Assembly (NCBI RefSeq): GCF_014196225.1
Contig: NZ_JACIDI010000016.1
Location: forward strand, 1-64,000
Source of the DNA: Bacteroides pyogenes
Lineage (GTDB): Bacteria; Bacteroidota; Bacteroidia; Bacteroidales; Bacteroidaceae
Direction: 5' to 3'
Length of the DNA: 64,000 nt
In this document: in pieces, positions 25,990-35,419 of the stretch
How the letters are laid out: each line of letters opens with the position of its first letter
How positions within the stretch are numbered: position 1 is the stretch's first letter
Notes under the pieces: generated by a model
Seen by the model: only the letters and a program-made list of their open reading frames with translations
Databases searched by the model: none
What the model was told of the DNA's origin: nothing
Translations under genes and position numbers: made by a program

Positions 25990-26500
25990 GTGGCTCCATT
26001 CGCTCCCGACAAAAGCTCTGTTTCGATCCGACAGAAGTTCCGTTTTGCCCGGACAGAGCTTCCGTTCAAACTGGACGAAGCATCTGTCTCATTCGAAAGA
26101 AGTTGCCGTTCATTCTCCGACAGAAATCCCGTTTTACTCGAAAAAGCTTCGGCTCAAATCAAACGTAACATTCGCCTCATTCGAACGGGATTGCCACCCA
26201 TTCTCCGACAGAAATTCCATTCTACTCGAAAGTGCTTCGGCTCAAATCAAACGAAGTCTTCGCCTCATTCGAACGGGATTGCCACCCATTCTCCGACAGA
26301 AATTCCATTCTACTCGAAAGTGCTTCGGCTCAAATCAAACGTAACATTCGCCTCATTCGAACGGGATTGCCACCCATTCTCCGACAGAAATTCCGTTTTA
26401 CTCGAAAGAGCTTCGGCTCAAATCAAACGAAGTCTTCGCCTCATTCGAACGGGATTGCCACCCATTCCCGACAGAAATCCCGTTCACCCCGACAATAGTT
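25990..26500. repeat. degenerate 22-bp array with 88-bp higher-order repeat
   Basis: The gap from 25712 to 26616 has no real gene. From about 25990 it consists of degenerate ~22-bp units of the type GACAGAAGTTCCGTTTTGCC. From about 26150, four nearly identical 88-bp blocks follow; the marker GGCTCAAATC recurs at 26151, 26239, 26327 and 26415, exactly 88 bases apart. Because 88 is not a multiple of 3, open frames here show the same peptide in rotating frames, the mark of non-coding repeats. Confidence 0.85.
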
Positions 26501-26616
26501 CTGCCCGTACCCTCCCCGCCTCTTTCCCGACCCGCGCCGCACCCCGAACAACAGGCGAACAAAAGGTTCTCTCCCAATAATCCGCCAAAGTGCTTGGAGC
26601 AGAGACGGAGTTTATT

Positions 26617-26624
26617 TATCTTTG
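26617..26624 (+). promoter_or_regulatory. -7 element of the AlkD-like gene
   Basis: TATCTTTG, predicting a transcript start near 26631 and so favouring the ATG at 26674 over upstream in-frame codons. Confidence 0.6.
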
Positions 26625-26673
26625 CCGCAACCGGAATTTATTCATACACATCATTTTAAAATCGCCCAAAATC

Positions 26674-27363
26674 ATGACACTAACAGAAATTCGCAAACGG
26701 CTGGAAGCATTGGCAGACGAAGAGTACCGGAAATTTCAAGCGGGGCTGCTACCGGGCACAGCAAACATTGTGGGCGTACGCATTCCGCAGTTGAGGAAGC
26801 TGGCTCAGGAGTTAGCCCGACTGACAGACTGGAGAATGTTTGCAGACCGCCCCGACACGAGATACTACGAAGAAACGATGCTGCAAGGACTCGTGATAGG
26901 AAAAGCGAAAATGGACTTCAACGAACGGAAAGAGTATATCCGCCGCTTTGTTCCCCGTATCGACAACTGGGCGGTATGCGACACCTTTTGCTCGGAGCTG
27001 AAGCGCACGGTAAAGAAAGAACCGGAAGCGATGTGGCAATTCATACAGCCTTACCTGCGCTCGTCCGAAGAGTTTGAAGTGCGGTTCGGAGTGGTGATGC
27101 TGTTTCATTTCACCGACCCGGAACACATCGACCAACTGCTCGCTTACGCCGGCGGATTCGCGCACGAAGGCTACTACGCCCGCATGGCAATGGCATGGCT
27201 GCTGTCCGTCTGCTTCGTCAAGTTCCCCGAAAAGACGATGAAACAGCTTCAAAACAAGAGCTTTTTAGACGACCAGACTTACAATAAAACCTTGCAAAAG
27301 ATTGTCGAATCATTGCGAATACCCGCCGCCACAAAAAAGCAAATCCGAAGCATGAAGCGGTAA
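26674..27363 (+). CDS. AlkD-like DNA alkylation repair protein
   Basis: A 229-residue all-helical HEAT-like repeat protein of the AlkC/AlkD DNA glycosylase family, which removes bulky or cationic alkylated purines. The conserved segment IDNWAVCDTFCSELK (about 95-109) carries the Trp/Asp pair matching the AlkD active-site region. Later helices contain FEVRFGVVMLFHF and YYARMAMAWLLSVCFVKFP. The start at 26674 is set by the promoter element at 26617-26624. It is followed by the TlpA-like gene, which has its own promoter. Confidence 0.88.
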   Translation: MTLTEIRKRLEALADEEYRKFQAGLLPGTANIVGVRIPQLRKLAQELARLTDWRMFADRPDTRYYEETMLQGLVIGKAKMDFNERKEYIRRFVPRIDNWAVCDTFCSELKRTVKKEPEAMWQFIQPYLRSSEEFEVRFGVVMLFHFTDPEHIDQLLAYAGGFAHEGYYARMAMAWLLSVCFVKFPEKTMKQLQNKSFLDDQTYNKTLQKIVESLRIPAATKKQIRSMKR

Positions 27364-27411
27364 AAAGCGGAATATGACACGCATCCGGCCAAACAGAATG
27401 AGAAATTATAC

Positions 27412-27419
27412 TATATTTG
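27412..27419 (+). promoter_or_regulatory. -7 element of the TlpA-like gene
   Basis: TATATTTG matches TAnnTTTG; the predicted start near 27426 fits the ATG at 27455. Confidence 0.6.
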
Positions 27420-27454
27420 TAACCTACATTTATTCACCAATTAACGAACAAAAG

Positions 27455-28558
27455 ATGAAAAAACTAACTTACTTAGCCATCACGGCTGCCGCTCTGACCA
27501 TCGCAGCCTGTACCGGCGAAAACAAAAACGGATATGTGATAACCGGTTCCGTAGAAGGCGCCGCCGACGGCGACACCGTGTACTTGCAGGAAGCGAACGG
27601 GCGTGAATTGGTCAAAATCGACACCGCCATCATCCGAAACGGCACGTTTACTTTCAAAGGGCAGCAAGATTCCGCCGTAAACCGTTACCTCACTTGCCAG
27701 GTAAAGAACCAACCCTTGTTGATGGACTTCTTTCTCGAGAACGGAAAAATCAAAGTCGAATTGGGAAAAGAGAACGACTCCGCCACCGGTACTCCGTCTA
27801 ACGACGCTTATCAGGAAATCAGAGAAAAGATCGACGGAATCGGCAAAAAGACAAACCAAATATTCAATATGCTGGGCGACACACTGCTGACCGACGAACA
27901 ACGGGAGGCCAAACTGAAAGAAGCGGAACAACTGGAAGCGGAATACAGCGCCGCTCTCAAAGCAGCCGTGAAAAAGAATATCGGCAATGCAGTGGGAATA
28001 CATCTGTTTAAAAGAACTTTCTACGAAAATTCGGTCGACGAGAACGACGCTTTGCTGCAACAAATACCCGCCAACTTCCAAAGCGACGAGGCAATCGTCA
28101 AGATTAAGGAGATGACCGAGAAACAAAAGAGGACAGCCGTAGGCACAAAGTTTATCGACTTCGAAATGAAAACGCCCGAAGGGAAAGCCGTTAAACTGTC
28201 GGACTATGCAGGCAAAGGTAAAGTGGTGCTGGTAGATTTCTGGGCAAGCTGGTGCGGACCCTGCCGCCGCGAAATGCCTAACCTCGTGGAAGCCTATGCC
28301 AAATACAAAGGCAAGAATTTCGAAATCGTAGGCGTATCGCTCGATCAGGATGCAGAAGCATGGAAAGAGTCTATCAAGAGCCTGAAAATGACTTGGCCGC
28401 AAATGTCAGACCTGAAACTTTGGCAAAACGAAGGTGCACAGCTCTATGCCGTAAACAGCATCCCGCACACCGTACTGATAGACGGCGAAGGCACTATCAT
28501 CGCACGCGGCCTGCATGGAGACGGCTTGACAGAGAAACTGGCGGAGGTCGTGAAGTGA
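27455..28558 (+). CDS. TlpA/DUF4369 thiol-disulfide lipoprotein
   Basis: A 367-residue envelope lipoprotein (lipobox TIAACTGE, Cys about 17). An N-terminal DUF4369-like domain (about 25-125: GYVITGSVEGAADGDTVYLQ) precedes a helical linker and a C-terminal thioredoxin fold (about 225-367). The redox motif is WCGPC at 266-270 and the cis-proline is in NSIPHTVLID. It probably reduces disulfides or supports protein or cytochrome maturation in the periplasm. The start at 27455 follows the promoter at 27412-27419 and begins the lipoprotein signal; an upstream in-frame start at 27374 lies before the promoter. Confidence 0.9.
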   Translation: MKKLTYLAITAAALTIAACTGENKNGYVITGSVEGAADGDTVYLQEANGRELVKIDTAIIRNGTFTFKGQQDSAVNRYLTCQVKNQPLLMDFFLENGKIKVELGKENDSATGTPSNDAYQEIREKIDGIGKKTNQIFNMLGDTLLTDEQREAKLKEAEQLEAEYSAALKAAVKKNIGNAVGIHLFKRTFYENSVDENDALLQQIPANFQSDEAIVKIKEMTEKQKRTAVGTKFIDFEMKTPEGKAVKLSDYAGKGKVVLVDFWASWCGPCRREMPNLVEAYAKYKGKNFEIVGVSLDQDAEAWKESIKSLKMTWPQMSDLKLWQNEGAQLYAVNSIPHTVLIDGEGTIIARGLHGDGLTEKLAEVVK

Positions 28559-28865
28559 AAAAACATACAACGGCACTCATCCCAAACCAAACTCCAGACG
28601 GTTGCTAACCGAATTCTCTTGGATGCTGCCTTATTAAAATCTCTTAATATGGCAGCACCCATCAGAACCGTCAACCTCTCTGCAATGTTACAAAGGCATA
28701 GATGGCAGGCAATCCAAACCGAAACACAATAAAACTCATTCATTGAGAAAGAGAAACGTTCAGGTTGCAACCTGAAAAAATGACCGCATCATCTACGGAT
28801 TCCAATAGAGATTCTTCATAGATATCAAGGGGAAGGAGATATTATTAAATAACTATAAACACTAA
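28559..28865. other. intergenic gap with two dyads
   Basis: No gene is seen. It contains a stem-loop (TGCTGCC...GGCAGCA, arms 28624-28637 and 28644-28657, one mismatch) without a T-run, and an 18-bp perfect palindrome TTCAGGTTGCAACCTGAA at 28759-28776, 90 bases before the ATPase start. The palindrome could be an operator for the ATPase gene; that is inference. Confidence 0.5.
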
Positions 28866-31601
28866 ATGCACATGAAACATCAACAAAAAATATCTGCTGA
28901 GCATTGGCAAGCATTCGATAAAACGAAAATCTTTAATGAACTAAAAACCTCCGATAGTGGATTGACTCAGGAAGAAGCAAGCAAAAGGCTGGCATTTTAC
29001 GGGCAAAACAAACTGCCCGAAAGCAAAAGGGTCACGCTCATGCAGATAATTCTCCACCAATTGCTGAACCCCTTAATATTCATTCTTGTAGCGGCTGCAA
29101 TAGCATCTATTACCATAGGAGAAGAGAAAGATGCCGTCTTTATCCTCTTGGTTATTCTCATCAACAGCGCATTGGGAACATTTCAGGAATACAATGCCGA
29201 AAAGAGCGCAAGCAGCCTGCAGCAGTTAATGAAAATTAAGGCAAGGGTAAAAAGAGACGGCATTGAAAAGGAAGTAGACTCCGAAGAGTTAGTTCCCGGA
29301 GATATCGTATGGCTTGAATCAGGAATAAAAGTGCCGGCGGATATGCGATTGCTCGAAGTATCGGGACTGGAAATAGATGAAAGCTTTCTGACGGGAGAAT
29401 CTATAGCCGCCAAAAAGCAAACAGGCCTATTGGAAGAAAATATCGGTGTTGCCGAAAGAACCAATATGGCTTTTGCCGGAGCCACAGTGATGAAAGGGAG
29501 AGGTATGGGCGTAGTAGTCTGCACAGGAATTGACACCCAAGTAGGGATTATTTCGCAAAATGTCGCCGAATCCGCGTCTGCCAAACCGCCATTGATGCAG
29601 CGCATGGAAAAATTCATAAAACAAATCAGCTTCTTCATCATTGCCTTAAGCGTCATATTAGCGATTATACTCCGCTCACAAGGAATGGATATAACGGCAA
29701 TATTCTTTTTCGTGGTAGCATTGGCAGTTTCCGCAATACCCGAAGGCCTGCCCGTGGCCCTAACGGTAGCCCTATCAATAGCTACCAAACGAATGGCAAA
29801 ACGCAATGTAATTGTGCGCAAGCTGACATCCGTTGAAAGCCTGGGCAGCTGTACGGTAATAGCAAGCGATAAAACCGGCACGCTTACCGTAAACGAGCAA
29901 ACGGCCAAAGTGATCATTCTACCGGATAGAAGTGAATATGATATCACAGGAGAAGGCTATAATGGAAAAGGAAAAATCAACGAAGCGGATAAGGGAGTAA
30001 ATAATTCATCCGAAAATACCGAAATATCAAAGCTCCTTCATATAGCTTGTTTCGCAAATGAAGGTTCGCTCACTGAAGAAAACGGGAAATGGAAATACCA
30101 TGGAGATGCAATGGATGTAGCTTTGCTCGGCTTATGTTACAAAGGAGGCAAGAATCCCGAAGAGTGGAAAAAAGAAAAAAAAGTTGTCGCTCAGATTCCT
30201 TATGAGTCGGAGCGTAAATTCTCCGCATCATTCTATGAAGCTAACGATTCCATAAAGATAGATGCCAAAGGAGCCGTAGAAACCATACTCGGCTTCTGCG
30301 ACTCTATGTCCATCAATAATCAAGTTACTGAAATAGACAAAACCGCAATAGCGGCAGAAGCCCAAAGACTGGCAAAAGACGGATACAGGGTATTGGCATT
30401 TGCCAGCGGCGAATGTCTTGACTTTGTCAAGAAGGAAATTTATGAAAATAAAGATATTCCCCCTCTTGTATTTTACGGGCTGGTAGGCTTTATCGACCCG
30501 CTGAGGCCAGAAGCAAAAAAGTCGATAGCAGAGTGCAAGACTGCCGGTATAAAAGTAATCATGATTACCGGAGATCATCCTGAAACCGCCGGAACCATCG
30601 CGCGCCAATTAGGTATAGCAGATGAAAACACTAAAGTCATAACAGGACAAATGTTGGCCGAGTCAGGCGCGCCCGACAGCCCTGCATTCGAAGACTTAGT
30701 ATCTTCAACCACTGTTTTTGCAAGAGTGGCCCCGACGCAAAAGCTTGAAATTGTAGATGTATTGATTCGTGAAGGAGAATTCGTAGCAGTAACAGGAGAC
30801 GGTGTGAATGATGCCCCTGCTCTCAAACGTGCGAATATCGGAGTTGCAATGGGGTCGGGTACTGACGTAGCTAAAGAAGTAGGCTCAATGATTGTTTTGG
30901 ACGACAACTTTTCATCTATCGTTTCGGGTGTCGAAGAAGGAAGGTTTGCTTATGATAATGTACGCAAAGTAATATACTTGCTGATTTCTACGGGAGCAGC
31001 CGAGATCATTCTCTTTCTTGCATCAATTTTCGCCGGTTTGCCTTTACCGCTTCTTGCCGTACAACTGTTATGGCTAAACTTGGTAACCAACGGCATTCAA
31101 GATGTGGCCCTCGCTTTCGAAGGCGGTGAGCCGGATGCAATGAAACGGCCTCCCCGCAAACCTTCTGAGAAGATATTCAACTCACAGATGATCAGCCAAA
31201 CCATTGTATCTGGGGCAACCATGGGGCTAATCGTCTTTGGATTGTGGTTTTATCTGAACAAATACACAGAAATGGATGAAGTTCATGCACGCGACCTGAT
31301 ATTGTTGCTCATGGTATTTATGCAGAACTTCCATGTGTTCAACTGTCGGTCCGAAAGAGTATCGACTTTCAGAGTTCCAATAAAAAGGAATATTATCCTT
31401 GTGTTCGGAGTGATCGCAGCACAAGCCATTCATATATTAAGCATGCAGATCCCTCTGATGCAAAACATCTTACGCATAGAGCCCATCCATCTCAATGAGT
31501 GGATATATATACTGCTGTTGGCTATTCCGATGTTATTAGTCATGGAGATATTCAAATTTCTTCGCAGGAAGCATGAAAAAAGAAAGCCGATAAGGTTCTA
31601 A
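28866..31601 (+). CDS. P2-type cation-transporting ATPase
   Basis: A 911-residue inner-membrane P-type ATPase. The phosphorylated residue is D335 in SDKTGTLT, the actuator loop is TGES (176-179), the ion-site helix contains PEGL (292-295), and the hinge TGDGVND lies at 643-649. The N-terminal cation-ATPase domain and C-terminal helices fit the Ca2+/P2A-P2B group (calcium export), though Na+/K+ or Mg2+ relatives cannot be excluded. The reading may start at 28866 or at the second ATG at 28872. It ends with basic residues (RRKHEKRKPIRF). It stands alone between two non-coding gaps, and its base composition looks more AT-rich than its neighbours. Confidence 0.92.
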   Translation: MHMKHQQKISAEHWQAFDKTKIFNELKTSDSGLTQEEASKRLAFYGQNKLPESKRVTLMQIILHQLLNPLIFILVAAAIASITIGEEKDAVFILLVILINSALGTFQEYNAEKSASSLQQLMKIKARVKRDGIEKEVDSEELVPGDIVWLESGIKVPADMRLLEVSGLEIDESFLTGESIAAKKQTGLLEENIGVAERTNMAFAGATVMKGRGMGVVVCTGIDTQVGIISQNVAESASAKPPLMQRMEKFIKQISFFIIALSVILAIILRSQGMDITAIFFFVVALAVSAIPEGLPVALTVALSIATKRMAKRNVIVRKLTSVESLGSCTVIASDKTGTLTVNEQTAKVIILPDRSEYDITGEGYNGKGKINEADKGVNNSSENTEISKLLHIACFANEGSLTEENGKWKYHGDAMDVALLGLCYKGGKNPEEWKKEKKVVAQIPYESERKFSASFYEANDSIKIDAKGAVETILGFCDSMSINNQVTEIDKTAIAAEAQRLAKDGYRVLAFASGECLDFVKKEIYENKDIPPLVFYGLVGFIDPLRPEAKKSIAECKTAGIKVIMITGDHPETAGTIARQLGIADENTKVITGQMLAESGAPDSPAFEDLVSSTTVFARVAPTQKLEIVDVLIREGEFVAVTGDGVNDAPALKRANIGVAMGSGTDVAKEVGSMIVLDDNFSSIVSGVEEGRFAYDNVRKVIYLLISTGAAEIILFLASIFAGLPLPLLAVQLLWLNLVTNGIQDVALAFEGGEPDAMKRPPRKPSEKIFNSQMISQTIVSGATMGLIVFGLWFYLNKYTEMDEVHARDLILLLMVFMQNFHVFNCRSERVSTFRVPIKRNIILVFGVIAAQAIHILSMQIPLMQNILRIEPIHLNEWIYILLLAIPMLLVMEIFKFLRRKHEKRKPIRF

Positions 31602-31681
31602 CGTAAAAACAAAAGTACCGACTCCCGCCGGTACTCAAAAACGACCGTGAGGCATTATAACATGAACCGGCCACATCACAA

Positions 31682-31723
31682 AAAAAGGGGGGGGTGTCGT
31701 AATAAGCGATTCACCCTCTTTTT
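31682..31723. terminator. terminator-like hairpin after the ATPase gene
   Basis: An A-run and G-run (31682-31696) can pair with CACCCTCTTTTT (31712-31723) with a bulge. The loop region carries copy 2 of the dispersed repeat (31694-31720). Confidence 0.55.
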
Positions 31724-31920
31724 GTCAGCTACAAAATAATTGGTTAGCTTTCTTCAAGCTGCGATATTCTGAAGATTTCCTCGATTAATGTGTTCCCGAC
31801 ACCTAAAAAGAGTAACAATAAGGTCATCACACATCTTTGCAGGCACTACCCTCCCCCGCAAGACGCTTAACGAGGACCTTCCGGCATATCTGCCGCGACG
31901 CCGCAGTCATCTCCTCCCCC
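31724..31920. other. intergenic gap
   Basis: Between the ATPase terminator and the stop of the Dma-like gene I see no gene, promoter match or strong hairpin. Confidence 0.5.
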
Positions 31921-33165
31921 TTAATATGTCAACCGGACGCCTGCCCGGACGGTAAAGTTGAACGGATTCTCCTTCCGGATGGTTTGCACTTCCGAACCGT
32001 CGTCGAAGAAGTAAGAGACACCGGGCTCTACATAGAAGCCCAGCCGCTTCGTGGCGTTCAGTTGAGCCCCCACAGCACCCGATACGGAGAACTGCAACGG
32101 TTTCACCGTCTCTTTTTCACTTCCCAGTTTCCCGTAAACACATTTCTCTGCCATGCCTCCACCCGACAGATAGAGCGTGAAGCGTTCCTTGTCGAGAAAA
32201 TTCCAGTTGGCACGCACGGGTATGCCGAGATAATGCAGTGTCTGCTGCAATTTATGTCCAGTGTCCGCTTGTTTCGCTTCCGACGAAAGGAACGTGTAGT
32301 TCAGCCCCGTTTCGACGGAAAAGCCGCTTCCCAGATTCTTGCGGACGGATATTCCCACAGAGACAGGCTGGCGATGCTTGATCTCGGTCAGTTCTTTCGA
32401 CTGGCGAAAATAGGGAACTCCCTCGTCGAAAACTAGTTTCTTATCATCCGGCACATCCATCAAGCCATCGGATAAGGTCACCGTATTGACACGGGTCATG
32501 TAAACGGGGCCATCCCCCGATCCGGCATACGCTCCGGCAGAATTGCCCACGGAAAGTGCGAGAGCCCATCCGCCGCCGGCTTTCAAACCCTTTTTCGAGG
32601 ATACATACCGCTTCTCTTTAGGCGACCGGCGCGGCGGGCGAGTACGTATCTCTCCGCCTTCCTCAGGTTCATGCCTGCTTTCTCTTTCGATGGGATCGGA
32701 CGCAGGAGGCGTTTCTTCCCCCTTTTCTTTTTCTCTCTCGCCCGCCTCTTCCTCTTTACGAACAACAGACTCCACCACCATGCCCGTTTCACCGGCTTTC
32801 GCCATCCTGTCTTTCGGGACGATTGCGACGGGACGGACAGCCGGTCCGACAGTGACATGCTTTCCTTCCACCGGATCGGTACCGGGAACTTCTACCGGCA
32901 ACGAGGTCAGTCCCGGATCGGGAGCACGGAGGATATCATCCGCATCCGGAATACTCAGAAAGTACAAACTCACGGAAGATATGACAGCCAGCAAGATAAC
33001 TGCAGCCACAGCAAGCATCCGCTTACGGTAAAAGTATATTTTCCTGCCGGCAGCAGAGGGTAAGAGTTCCTTTTCCAGTTGTTCCCAACCGGAGGCAGGA
33101 AGCGGCTCGGAATGATTCTCGAGCTTCTCTTTCAGCTTCTTTACCCATAAATCAGTCTCTTTCAT
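31921..33165 (-). CDS. Dma-like dual-membrane anti-sigma factor
   Basis: A 414-residue protein with an unusual layout. Residues 1-48 are a cytoplasmic segment (WVKKLKEKLENH, SGWEQLEKELL) fit to bind a sigma factor. Residues 51-72 are one inner-membrane helix. About 73-200 is a charged, proline- and glutamate-rich linker. About 200-414 is an outer-membrane beta-barrel domain ending in FNFTVRAGVRLTY. This matches the dual membrane-spanning anti-sigma (Dma) family reported in B. thetaiotaomicron as controlling vesicle formation. The ATG at 33165 is chosen: it lies 12 bases past the sigma-factor stop, whereas the longer frame overlaps that gene. It is co-transcribed with the sigma factor. Confidence 0.85.
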   Translation of the reverse strand: MKETDLWVKKLKEKLENHSEPLPASGWEQLEKELLPSAAGRKIYFYRKRMLAVAAVILLAVISSVSLYFLSIPDADDILRAPDPGLTSLPVEVPGTDPVEGKHVTVGPAVRPVAIVPKDRMAKAGETGMVVESVVRKEEEAGEREKEKGEETPPASDPIERESRHEPEEGGEIRTRPPRRSPKEKRYVSSKKGLKAGGGWALALSVGNSAGAYAGSGDGPVYMTRVNTVTLSDGLMDVPDDKKLVFDEGVPYFRQSKELTEIKHRQPVSVGISVRKNLGSGFSVETGLNYTFLSSEAKQADTGHKLQQTLHYLGIPVRANWNFLDKERFTLYLSGGGMAEKCVYGKLGSEKETVKPLQFSVSGAVGAQLNATKRLGFYVEPGVSYFFDDGSEVQTIRKENPFNFTVRAGVRLTY

Positions 33166-33176
33166 CACTATTCTGT

Positions 33177-33725
33177 CTATCGGTTGATCGTTAACCATTC
33201 TTTTATTCTCTTCGCCAGCACTCCCTTCGCCCTGAAGAGTTGGGAAGCCGAAGATTTCTCATTAATTCCCAGTATCTGCGCTATTTCCTTGTGTGATTTT
33301 TCTTCAAAAATATATAGGTTGAACACTGTGCGGTATCCCGCAGGCAGTTCGCGAACAAATTGCATCAACACGGTTTCGGGAATCACGTCCACGTCGGATT
33401 CCTCCGGTTCTTCATAATCGTCGGGCAGCCTTTCCAACGAGTCCGACCGGTTTATTGCATCGTTTTTGCGAAGATATTGCAAGGCTGTATTTACAAAAAC
33501 GCGCTCCATCCATGCCCTCAGAGAGCCTTCTCCACGCCATGAGAACTTGTCAAAAGAGGAAAAAATCTTCAGAAAACCGTCGTGAAGAAGATCCTGAGCA
33601 GTATCCCGGTCGCCGGCATAACGCAGGCAGACGCTGAACATGCGTCCTGCATATTGCTCGTATAATACCTTGCGGGCACGGTTATTCCCCTGTCTGCATT
33701 GATCCGACAACTCTAATTCTTCCAT
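33177..33725 (-). CDS. ECF RNA polymerase sigma factor
   Basis: A 182-residue sigma-70-type ECF factor that directs RNA polymerase to a small regulon. Region 2 (about 20-90) contains DTAQDLLHDGFLKIFSSFDKF. Region 4 (about 115-175) has the helix-turn-helix YIFEEKSHKEIAQILGINEKSSASQL. The ATG at 33725 is chosen over a GTG at 33737. Its partner is the Dma-like anti-sigma encoded 11 bases downstream. A -7 element of the housekeeping type lies at 33759-33766. By analogy with Dma/Das pairs it probably belongs to the ECF21 group. Confidence 0.93.
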   Translation of the reverse strand: MEELELSDQCRQGNNRARKVLYEQYAGRMFSVCLRYAGDRDTAQDLLHDGFLKIFSSFDKFSWRGEGSLRAWMERVFVNTALQYLRKNDAINRSDSLERLPDDYEEPEESDVDVIPETVLMQFVRELPAGYRTVFNLYIFEEKSHKEIAQILGINEKSSASQLFRAKGVLAKRIKEWLTINR

Positions 33726-33758
33726 TCTGTTAAGCACGTGTTCGACTTATAAATACCA

Positions 33759-33766
33759 CAAAGATA
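33759..33766 (-). promoter_or_regulatory. -7 element of the sigma/anti-sigma operon
   Basis: CAAAGATA on the plus strand is TATCTTTG on the minus strand, matching TAnnTTTG; predicted leader about 27 bases. Confidence 0.6.
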
Positions 33767-33983
33767 AAAATACTGCACGGAGAACGGAATTTTTTCCGGC
33801 TTTTGTTTCTTTAACAAAATGGAGATGCAGTATTCGTCCAAAACCTACATTTCTTTGGTACGGAGCAGCGAAAATCTGCCAGCATCCCGTCCGGCATTCT
33901 TCAACGAAAATTGCGGAAAGCGCTCTCTGCTTTACGAAATGGATGAATGAAACAGACACTCGTTAAAACTAAAAAAGCATATT

Positions 33984-34694
33984 ATGAAAAAGCTGAAAAT
34001 TATCACCTTTATTCTTGCCTTGTCAGGACTTGCGCCATTCTTGCAGTCTTGCTTAGGCGACGACGATAACCGTCGAGAGAAACTCCTCATCTGTACAATC
34101 AATGTATCCGACGCGGAAAAAAATCGATTCTATCTAACTCAGGACAACGGGCAGACTCTATTCCCGTCAGACATCAGATATCTGGGAAATTATAAGCCTG
34201 TGGACGGGCAACGCGCCTTTGTCACATGCAACTTTCTGGATGAAAAAGCGGCAGGATACGATTACAACATCCGGATACTCAAGATTGTAAACATTTTAAC
34301 AAAAGATATAAAAAAGCTGAACAAAGAGAATGAGGCGGAGATAGGCGACGATAAAATCAACCAAACCTACATGTGGATCTCTAAAGACCGGAAGTATCTG
34401 ACGATCGAGTATCAATTTTACGGGACATACCGGAAGGACAAAAAACATCTTTTGAATCTGGTAATCAATGAAAAGAAGAAAGACATAACATCCAGTGCCA
34501 TAAAAGACTACATCGAACTGGAGTTTCGCCACAACGCTCACGGAGATACTTCGGGCGAGGCAATCAACGGATATGTATCTTTCAAGCTCAATGAAATTAA
34601 AGATCAGATGAAAGGGAAAAAGGGTCTGAAGATACGCGTCAATACCATTTACAACGGCGAAAAGACCTACGAGGTAAACTTTCCGCCTTCATAA
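33984..34694 (+). CDS. NigD-like lipoprotein
   Basis: A 236-residue lipoprotein (lipobox LQSCLGDDD, Cys about 24) of the NigD-like family: an N-terminal OB-like half (about 35-110, SDIRYLGNYKPVDGQRAFVTCNF) and a C-terminal beta-sandwich (about 125-235). The family is named after a gene of the nigrescin locus of Prevotella, but its molecular role is unknown. It is divergent from the sigma/Dma operon with about 250 bases between. NigD-like genes have been linked to Dma/Das regulons in Bacteroides to my recollection, so it is a likely target of this sigma factor. No TAnnTTTG element is obvious in front of it, in keeping with an alternative promoter. Confidence 0.85.
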   Translation: MKKLKIITFILALSGLAPFLQSCLGDDDNRREKLLICTINVSDAEKNRFYLTQDNGQTLFPSDIRYLGNYKPVDGQRAFVTCNFLDEKAAGYDYNIRILKIVNILTKDIKKLNKENEAEIGDDKINQTYMWISKDRKYLTIEYQFYGTYRKDKKHLLNLVINEKKKDITSSAIKDYIELEFRHNAHGDTSGEAINGYVSFKLNEIKDQMKGKKGLKIRVNTIYNGEKTYEVNFPPS

Positions 34695-34739
34695 TAATTA
34701 AACTGAAAAGCTCCGTATAAAAGCCGGATCAGGCCAGAA

Positions 34740-35180
34740 AAAGGCACTGTCGCTCTAAGCAACCGTCTTGTTTCGCCCTAAACTTTACTGTTCCACGAAC
34801 GAGCAAGCCCGATTGCCGCTACAAGCAACCGTCTTGTTTTGCTCTAAATTTTTCATCTCCGTTCCTGCTGCACATGTGCATGCAAACGAGATGTCCTGTT
34901 TTTTTGCCAAGTCTGCACCAGTACCGATAAGCTCACCTGCCGAGGCGATGCAAACAGTCGGCATCCGCTTCTCTTCTCACACGGCAGTCAACCCGCTGCG
35001 ACATAAACGTTCGCTGGAGGCAAGCAGAGGCTCTGTTTCTCCTCAACGGCAGCTTTATTTCATTCCGACAAAGGCTTTGTTTCATCGAAAAGCAACCGCT
35101 TGTCTCACCCGAAGAAACACTTCGGCTTATCGGGATGAAGCACGCGCTCTTCTGGGAAGAGTGCTTCGGTTTATCAGAAT
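34740..35180. repeat. degenerate 22-bp array downstream of nigD-like gene
   Basis: The gap 34695-35419 holds no convincing gene. A phrase beginning AAGCAACCGTCTTGTTT recurs at 34757 and 34823, 66 bases apart. From about 35020 the units are ~22 bp: GACAAAGGCTTTGTTTCATC, AAAGCAACCGCTTGTCTCAC, GAAGAAACACTTCGGCTTAT and so on. Many units contain a small dyad such as AAAGGCTTT or GAAGAGTGCTTC. Confidence 0.75.
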
Positions 35181-35327
35181 AGAAATGGTTGAAACACCGT
35201 GGGCGATAAAAAATAAATGAACCGGAGCTTCCGGCCGGGCGTTCTCGGCCTATGAATAATGTAAACAAATCCCGGCGGAGACTTGCTTCCAGAGCACGCC
35301 GATCTCTCTTCCGACCGGACATAAGTT

Positions 35328-35372
35328 CAGACGGCCCTCTCCGCACTTCATAGGTGAAGATTGAGCCGTCTG
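35328..35372 (-). terminator. stem-loop after the aquaporin gene
   Basis: CAGACGGC (35328-35335) pairs perfectly with GCCGTCTG (35365-35372), with extra pairing inside. There is no strong T-run on the minus strand, so termination is uncertain. Confidence 0.45.
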
Positions 35373-35419
35373 TTGCTCATTTCCTTTTCAGGACTGATAA
35401 AAAACCTACCGCGAAGGGG

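Noticed and set aside
26150-26500. A CRISPR array
   Set aside because: The 88-bp blocks are contiguous copies without unique spacers, and no cas genes are in the window.
25990-26580. Overlapping open frames with repeated peptides (FSDRNSILLE and similar)
   Set aside because: The same peptide rotates through three frames because the repeat is 88 bp; this marks non-coding tandem DNA.
34768-35346. Open frames on both strands in the gap after the nigD-like gene
   Set aside because: They follow the degenerate ~22-bp repeat and give low-quality peptides without homology I can recognise.
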